Source: an uncultured Clostridia bacterium (GTDB lineage: Bacteria > Bacillota > Clostridia > Oscillospirales > Ruminococcaceae). Taken from it: 8,110 nucleotides of DNA. The notes under the pieces were generated by a model, which did not search any database, was not told the DNA's origin, and saw only the letters and a program-made list of their open reading frames with translations. Positions 4,883 through 8,110 of the stretch are shown here, one piece after another. The DNA is taken from contig CAMOFU010000101.1 of the NCBI GenBank assembly GCA_946613705.1, positions 1 to 8,110 of the forward strand, in the 5' to 3' direction. The position numbers and the translations under genes were made by a program. Position 1 is the stretch's first letter, and every line of letters begins with the position of its first letter.

Positions 4883-6637
4883 TCATTTGAGCTCTACGTT
4901 CCAGCCCGCAAGATACTGCTGGAGGAGGGAATAATCCTTCATTGTGATCGCATCGTCGCGGTTCACATCAGCCATATACTCATCGGCCTCTGTGTCCCAG
5001 CCCGAGAGATACTTCTGCAGCTCGGCATAGTCCTTCATGTTTATCGTCTTGTCGTCGTTGACATCGCCCGATATGAGCTCATCAAAGTAGCGCACCTTTA
5101 TGCCGTTCTCAGCAGCATAGTCGTCCGCCGCCGAGCCCCTGGAGGTGTAGATCACAGCGCTGTCCCCCATTCCGTGAAGAATGTTCGGACCGATCTCCCT
5201 GACGGTATCGGGGATGACCACCCGCAGCTTCGTTCCGCTGTAGTTTGCGAATACGCCCTCGCCGATAACGGGCGAGCCGCTGATCTTGACATATCTGAGG
5301 TCGGGGCAGTAGGAGAATGCGAAATCGTCTATCCGCTCGACCTCGCTGCCCAGGAATATCGCCTTGAAGCCGCCGTTCATGCGGTAGCAGGATACCGCGT
5401 ATTCCTTTGTGCCTGCGGGCGGGTCAAAGGTCTTGGCGTAGGTGGCATCAACGACAGTCTTTGTCTTTGTGTTATAGATCAGATCGTTCTGTATCTCATA
5501 CGGGCTGCCCTCGGCAAAGCCGACCGATCTGAGGTTGTCGTCATAGAAGAACTGCCTGCCCTCGATGTTCTCAACGGACGAGGGGAACAGTATCTCCTCG
5601 AGTGCCGACATATTGCCGAATGCAGCGAGACCGATCCGCTTTACGGTATTGGGGATAACGACCTTTTTGATCGTTGACTCGCCCCAGAGGAACTGCTCTC
5701 CGATACCCGTTACCGTCTTCCCGTTGACCTCGGAGGGTATCTCGTATTCCTCGGGCAGGCTTTCGCCGTCGTATGCGATAAGGTCGATAGTGCCGTCACC
5801 GTTCGTGCTGTAGGTGTAGAGGCTTTCCACCTTGCTGACATAGTATGACCTCGGAGCGGTGCCGCCGAAGCCTGCCTCTGCCTCATAGACCTGACCGTCC
5901 GAACCCTCGACATAGGCATTTCTGTGTGATGCGTTCGGGATATAGTGTATCCACGCATTGAAGCCGAGCCGCTTGCAGAACTCGACGATAAGGTTCGTGC
6001 TTGCCCAGCAGTCGCCGCCGCCGTGGATTATCATATCCTGATAGGACTGATAGTAAACGCTGTAGTCATAGCTTGCCGCCATTTTGGCTGCGGCGCGTAT
6101 CTTGTCCTCATCGGACATACCGTCGGTCACATTTTCCTTGATATAATCGTCCATGACCTTGCTTGCGTACTCCTCGGAATAGTCCCTGACATGGACGGTC
6201 ACCTTGAATACCGTGCCGTCGGCATTGACGCTGATAACGGCATCGCCCTCGTACATCGATCTCTCGACCCTTACGCCCGTCATATCCTCGGGCTTCGCGG
6301 TCGTGCCGAAGCCGTTTTTCCAATACCAGGTGGTGTAGCTGACGGTCACGTTTCCGTCATTGTCAACAGAGGCATAGCTGCTGCCGCTCTCGACATAGTA
6401 GGACACATTTGATGCCCCGCTGACCTTGATCCGGAAGCTTGTGTTCCCCGCAATGGTGATCTCGCCGTCGTAATCGGAGCTCATGCCGTAGATCGTAGCT
6501 TCTGTGGCATTGATCTGCGGGGCTGCCGCCTCGGCAGAGATAACGGAGAGTGAGCTGCGCACATCCTCGGGCAGGACAGCTGCAGCGGAGCCGAAGGCCA
6601 TAAGCACAGCCACGGCACCTGCGATGATCTGTTTCAT
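4883..6637 (-). CDS. Secreted transglutaminase-like/leucine-rich-repeat protein with type I dockerin
   Basis: The 584-residue product starts with a signal peptide (Lys2, hydrophobic core 4-21, likely cut near AEA-AAPQ, 35-40). A beta-rich region follows (about 43-150). A transglutaminase-like domain (about 155-270) has Cys210 in GGGDCWAS, His238 in SHRNAY and an acidic residue in YEAEAGF (Glu252/Glu254) as the likely triad. BspA-type leucine-rich repeats cover about 290-500 (IPNTVKRIGLAAF, FPSSVENI, IPDTVREIG). The end is a type I dockerin (523-584) with two calcium loops, DVNDDKTINMKD and DVNRDDAITMKD. Dockerins bind cohesins, so the protein is probably displayed on a cohesin scaffold. The triad's acidic residue looks like Glu rather than the usual Asp; activity could be peptidase-like or crosslinking. 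I chose the ATG at 6637, with AAAGGAAGG just upstream, over one 17 codons earlier that lacks a ribosome binding site and would bury the signal peptide. Confidence 0.9.
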   Translation of the reverse strand: MKQIIAGAVAVLMAFGSAAAVLPEDVRSSLSVISAEAAAPQINATEATIYGMSSDYDGEITIAGNTSFRIKVSGASNVSYYVESGSSYASVDNDGNVTVSYTTWYWKNGFGTTAKPEDMTGVRVERSMYEGDAVISVNADGTVFKVTVHVRDYSEEYASKVMDDYIKENVTDGMSDEDKIRAAAKMAASYDYSVYYQSYQDMIIHGGGDCWASTNLIVEFCKRLGFNAWIHYIPNASHRNAYVEGSDGQVYEAEAGFGGTAPRSYYVSKVESLYTYSTNGDGTIDLIAYDGESLPEEYEIPSEVNGKTVTGIGEQFLWGESTIKKVVIPNTVKRIGLAAFGNMSALEEILFPSSVENIEGRQFFYDDNLRSVGFAEGSPYEIQNDLIYNTKTKTVVDATYAKTFDPPAGTKEYAVSCYRMNGGFKAIFLGSEVERIDDFAFSYCPDLRYVKISGSPVIGEGVFANYSGTKLRVVIPDTVREIGPNILHGMGDSAVIYTSRGSAADDYAAENGIKVRYFDELISGDVNDDKTINMKDYAELQKYLSGWDTEADEYMADVNRDDAITMKDYSLLQQYLAGWNVELK

Positions 6638-6709
6638 AAAAACCTTCCTTTCGTGAATTGTTTCTTGACTGTTCCATTTATTAATCATTGTATATTGTTT
6701 ATTATCATA

Positions 6710-6738
6710 ATCATATCACACTTTCCCGTAAAATGCAA
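6710..6738 (-). promoter_or_regulatory. Sigma-A promoter of the dockerin protein gene
   Basis: On the minus strand TTGCAT (6738-6733), a 17-bp spacer and TATGAT (6715-6710) form a good housekeeping promoter. TGA before the -10 adds an extended -10 element. The start should be near 6703, leaving a leader of about 65 nt before the ATG at 6637. It stands back to back with the promoter of the CAP lipoprotein gene. Confidence 0.65.
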
Positions 6739-6973
6739 GAGGTCGGGCGCACGGGCCCTAGCGCGGGCGGCGCAATTCCCTCGCCGACAACGGAGAGCGA
6801 ACCGATCCCTTGTTCTGGCTCGGGGCGTACTGCCTACAAATATTTTACACTAAGGGCGCACGGAAAAGAAAGCTGCGGGATATTTCAGATCATCACCGAA
6901 TGGTTAAAAAATATAGCCATTTTAGGCAAATATTACAAAAGGCTTAACAATTCTGAACAAATATTATTCATGA
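6739..6973. other. Divergent intergenic region with a GC-rich block
   Basis: No gene is supported between the two divergent promoters. Bases 6741-6830 are strikingly GC-rich (GGTCGGGCGCACGGGCCC and onward), while 6840-6973 returns to AT-rich sequence. The 10-mer GGGCGCACGG occurs in the block and again near 6854. Small open frames cross it on the plus strand but lack ribosome binding sites. No riboswitch, T-box or tRNA pattern was recognised. Confidence 0.5.
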
Positions 6974-7002
6974 TTGACAAGGTCGGAGCGGGGTGATATA
7001 AT
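6974..7002 (+). promoter_or_regulatory. Consensus sigma-A promoter of the CAP lipoprotein gene
   Basis: TTGACA (6974-6979), a 17-bp spacer and TATAAT (6997-7002) are perfect matches at the ideal distance. TGA before the -10 gives an extended -10. The start should be near 7009, about 30 nt before the ATG. This predicts strong, probably growth-phase transcription. Confidence 0.85.
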
Positions 7003-7023
7003 GTAAAAGTAAGAAAGTGCCCG

Positions 7024-7031
7024 AAAGGAGG
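7024..7031 (+). promoter_or_regulatory. Strong ribosome binding site
   Basis: AAAGGAGG lies 8 nt before the ATG at 7040. It is an almost full anti-Shine-Dalgarno match and fixes the start of the CAP lipoprotein. Confidence 0.85.
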
Positions 7032-7039
7032 AGTATTAT

Positions 7040-8092
7040 ATGAACGGAAGGATAAGATCGCTGATACTGGCGGCAGCCTGCGCTGTGACTGCGCTCGGGC
7101 TGGGCTCATGCGGATCGTATGATATTCCTGCCGACAGGATCTATTCTAATTATTCGAGATACGCAAATGCTAAGGCGGCAGCCTCCGACCGTTTGTCGGC
7201 GGCAGGCCGTGCCGACAGTGTGAGCAAGGCGGCGGCAGCTGCGGCTTCAACATCGGTGCGGACGACCACGACGGCTGTTACCACCACAACTGCGTCGGCG
7301 AAGACCACGTCTGCCGCGACCAAGGCTACCACCAAGGCTACCACCAAGGCTACCACCAAGGCGACCACCAAAACTACTGCCAAAAAGACCACGAGGGTGA
7401 CGACTGCCAAGACAACAACAGCGGCGACGACTACCACTACCACCACGACCACCACACCTCCGCCGCCCGAGACTCAGATCGTATACATCGAGCGTGAGCC
7501 CGAGCCTGTATATGCCGAGCCCGAGCCGCAGCCTGTTTATGCAGAGCCCGAGCCCGAGTATGTTGAGCCCGAGCCCGAACCCGAGCCGCAGGCGGAATAT
7601 GTCGAGCCCGAGCCCGACCCGCAGCCTGCTGCAAGGCCGATCACTCCGTGCAGCGGCAGCGCCGAGGTGATGGAGGTGCTGGGCTATGTCAATGCCGAAA
7701 GAGCCAAGGCGGGACTGAACGACCTTGTGCTGTGCAAGGAGCTGTGTGATGCCGCCGAGACAAGGGTGAAGGAGATAAACGTGAAATTCAGCCACACGAG
7801 GCCTGACGGAACTCCCTCGATCGACCTTATCAAATCCGCTATGCAGGACTGGAACTGCTGGCCTGCCGAGAATATAGCGTGGGGCTTTGACAATGCCAAG
7901 GACGTTATGTATTCCAAGGATACCTCCGATGCGCCCGACGAGGACAAGGTACACGGCTGGATGTTCACCTATCTCACGGGCGGCAAGCACAGGGACAATA
8001 TTCTTGGAGCGCACTTTACCGCGATCGGCATTGCCTTTGATGCAGCTACGGGAAGCTGGGTGCAGCTTTTCTACGGGCCGTTCATGATGTGA
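7040..8092 (+). CDS. CAP (SCP/YkwD) domain lipoprotein with Thr/Lys and Glu-Pro stalk
   Basis: The 350-residue product has a lipoprotein signal peptide (basic start, core 7-22) ending in the lipobox LGSC with Cys24, so it should be anchored to the outer face of the membrane. A spacer follows, then a Thr/Ala/Lys-rich tract (about 74-139, ending in a T10 run and PPPP), then a Glu-Pro-rich tract (151-196). The C-terminal CAP domain (about 205-350) shows VLGYVNAERAKAGL, FSHTRPDG with His252, AENIAWG with Glu277, HRDNIL with His317, and IGIAF. These are the usual cavity histidines and glutamate of bacterial YkwD-like CAP proteins. Four cysteines (204, 232, 236, 273) could form disulfides. The stalk probably carries the CAP domain across the wall. 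The biochemical role of bacterial CAP domains is poorly known. The gene is alone on its strand here and its terminator lies beyond the window. Confidence 0.92.
   Translation: MNGRIRSLILAAACAVTALGLGSCGSYDIPADRIYSNYSRYANAKAAASDRLSAAGRADSVSKAAAAAASTSVRTTTTAVTTTTASAKTTSAATKATTKATTKATTKATTKTTAKKTTRVTTAKTTTAATTTTTTTTTTPPPPETQIVYIEREPEPVYAEPEPQPVYAEPEPEYVEPEPEPEPQAEYVEPEPDPQPAARPITPCSGSAEVMEVLGYVNAERAKAGLNDLVLCKELCDAAETRVKEINVKFSHTRPDGTPSIDLIKSAMQDWNCWPAENIAWGFDNAKDVMYSKDTSDAPDEDKVHGWMFTYLTGGKHRDNILGAHFTAIGIAFDAATGSWVQLFYGPFMM
7322..7369 (+). repeat. Four tandem 12-bp repeats coding KATT
   Basis: AAGGCTACCACC is repeated head to tail four times (7322, 7334, 7346, 7358). The last copy has one changed base (GCG for GCT). 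Each unit encodes Lys-Ala-Thr-Thr (residues 95-110). The near identity at DNA level suggests recent slippage expansion, and copy number may vary among strains without breaking the frame. Confidence 0.92.
7490..7627 (+). repeat. Glu-Pro-rich stalk repeats
   Basis: Residues 151-196 of the CAP lipoprotein are built from degenerate units such as EPEPVYA, EPQPVYA and EPEYVEP, giving a negatively charged, proline-stiffened rod. It follows a positively charged Thr/Lys tract, so the stalk switches charge part-way. DNA shows recurring GAGCCCGAGCC. Confidence 0.85.
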
Positions 8093-8110
8093 GATAAGTA
8101 CAGGTATAAG

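Noticed and set aside
4698..4886. 62-residue minus-strand ORF overlapping the dockerin gene stop by ATGA
   Set aside because: The strong intrinsic terminator at 4784-4819 lies inside it, there is no convincing ribosome binding site, and the peptide shows no recognisable features.
6638..6688. Upstream ATG start adding 17 residues to the dockerin protein
   Set aside because: No ribosome binding site precedes it and it would put polar residues before the signal peptide; the ATG at 6637 has a strong site.
6653..6996. Small plus-strand ORFs in the divergent intergenic region
   Set aside because: They cross both promoters, one starts at TTG, neither has a ribosome binding site, and the peptides are low-quality Arg/Ala-rich or unrecognised.
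7322..7369. Tandem repeats considered as a CRISPR array
   Set aside because: Units are 12 bp, contiguous without spacers, and lie in frame inside a surface protein gene.
7247..8014. 255-residue minus-strand ORF under the CAP lipoprotein gene
   Set aside because: It is an antisense image of the repeat-rich stalk and CAP domain, with Gly/Leu/Arg runs caused by the repeats.

Overview
The window reads as chromosome of a spore-forming, Gram-positive Clostridia-class bacterium, most likely a Ruminococcus-like member of the Oscillospiraceae. Two independent signs support this. First, there is an intact spoIVA with an upstream SipL-type SPOCS/LysM gene, a pairing of spore-coat functions used by Clostridia. 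Second, a secreted protein carries a canonical type I dockerin, typical of cellulosome-forming or cohesin-using ruminococci. Strong AGGAGG-type ribosome binding sites and near-consensus sigma-A promoters also fit a Firmicute. The species cannot be named from this sequence alone.

Layout, left to right. Bases 1-228 are intergenic. They hold a consensus promoter firing leftward out of the window, a GC-rich hairpin at its expected transcription start, a threefold 8-bp direct repeat and the terminator of the spore operon. Bases 229-3249 (minus strand) are a two-gene operon, sipL-like then spoIVA, 15 bp apart, with a candidate sigma-E promoter just upstream. Bases 3437-4426 (minus) encode a membrane protein with an N-terminal zinc ribbon, a very acidic cytoplasmic stretch, one transmembrane helix, a repetitive Ser-rich linker and a small unrecognised outer domain. 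It has its own terminator. Bases 4427-4882 are gene-free, with candidate promoters for that gene, a GTACATA dyad and the terminator of the next gene. Bases 4883-6637 (minus) encode a secreted transglutaminase-like/leucine-rich-repeat/dockerin protein. Bases 6638-7039 form a divergent promoter region with an unusually GC-rich central block. Bases 7040-8092 (plus) encode a lipoprotein with a Thr/Lys-rich and Glu-Pro-rich stalk and a C-terminal CAP (SCP/YkwD) domain.

The genes fall into two themes. SipL and SpoIVA are, by knowledge of their families, partners that build the basement layer of the spore coat on the forespore surface, so co-transcription makes functional sense. The other three genes are separate transcription units for cell-surface or extracellular proteins with low-complexity linkers. 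No CRISPR array, tRNA, rRNA, insertion sequence or phage gene was seen. I found no clear evidence of a wholly new system. The most notable items are the sipL-spoIVA adjacency, the dockerin on a transglutaminase-like LRR protein, the uncharacterised zinc-ribbon membrane protein, and short intergenic motifs shared between separate loci.
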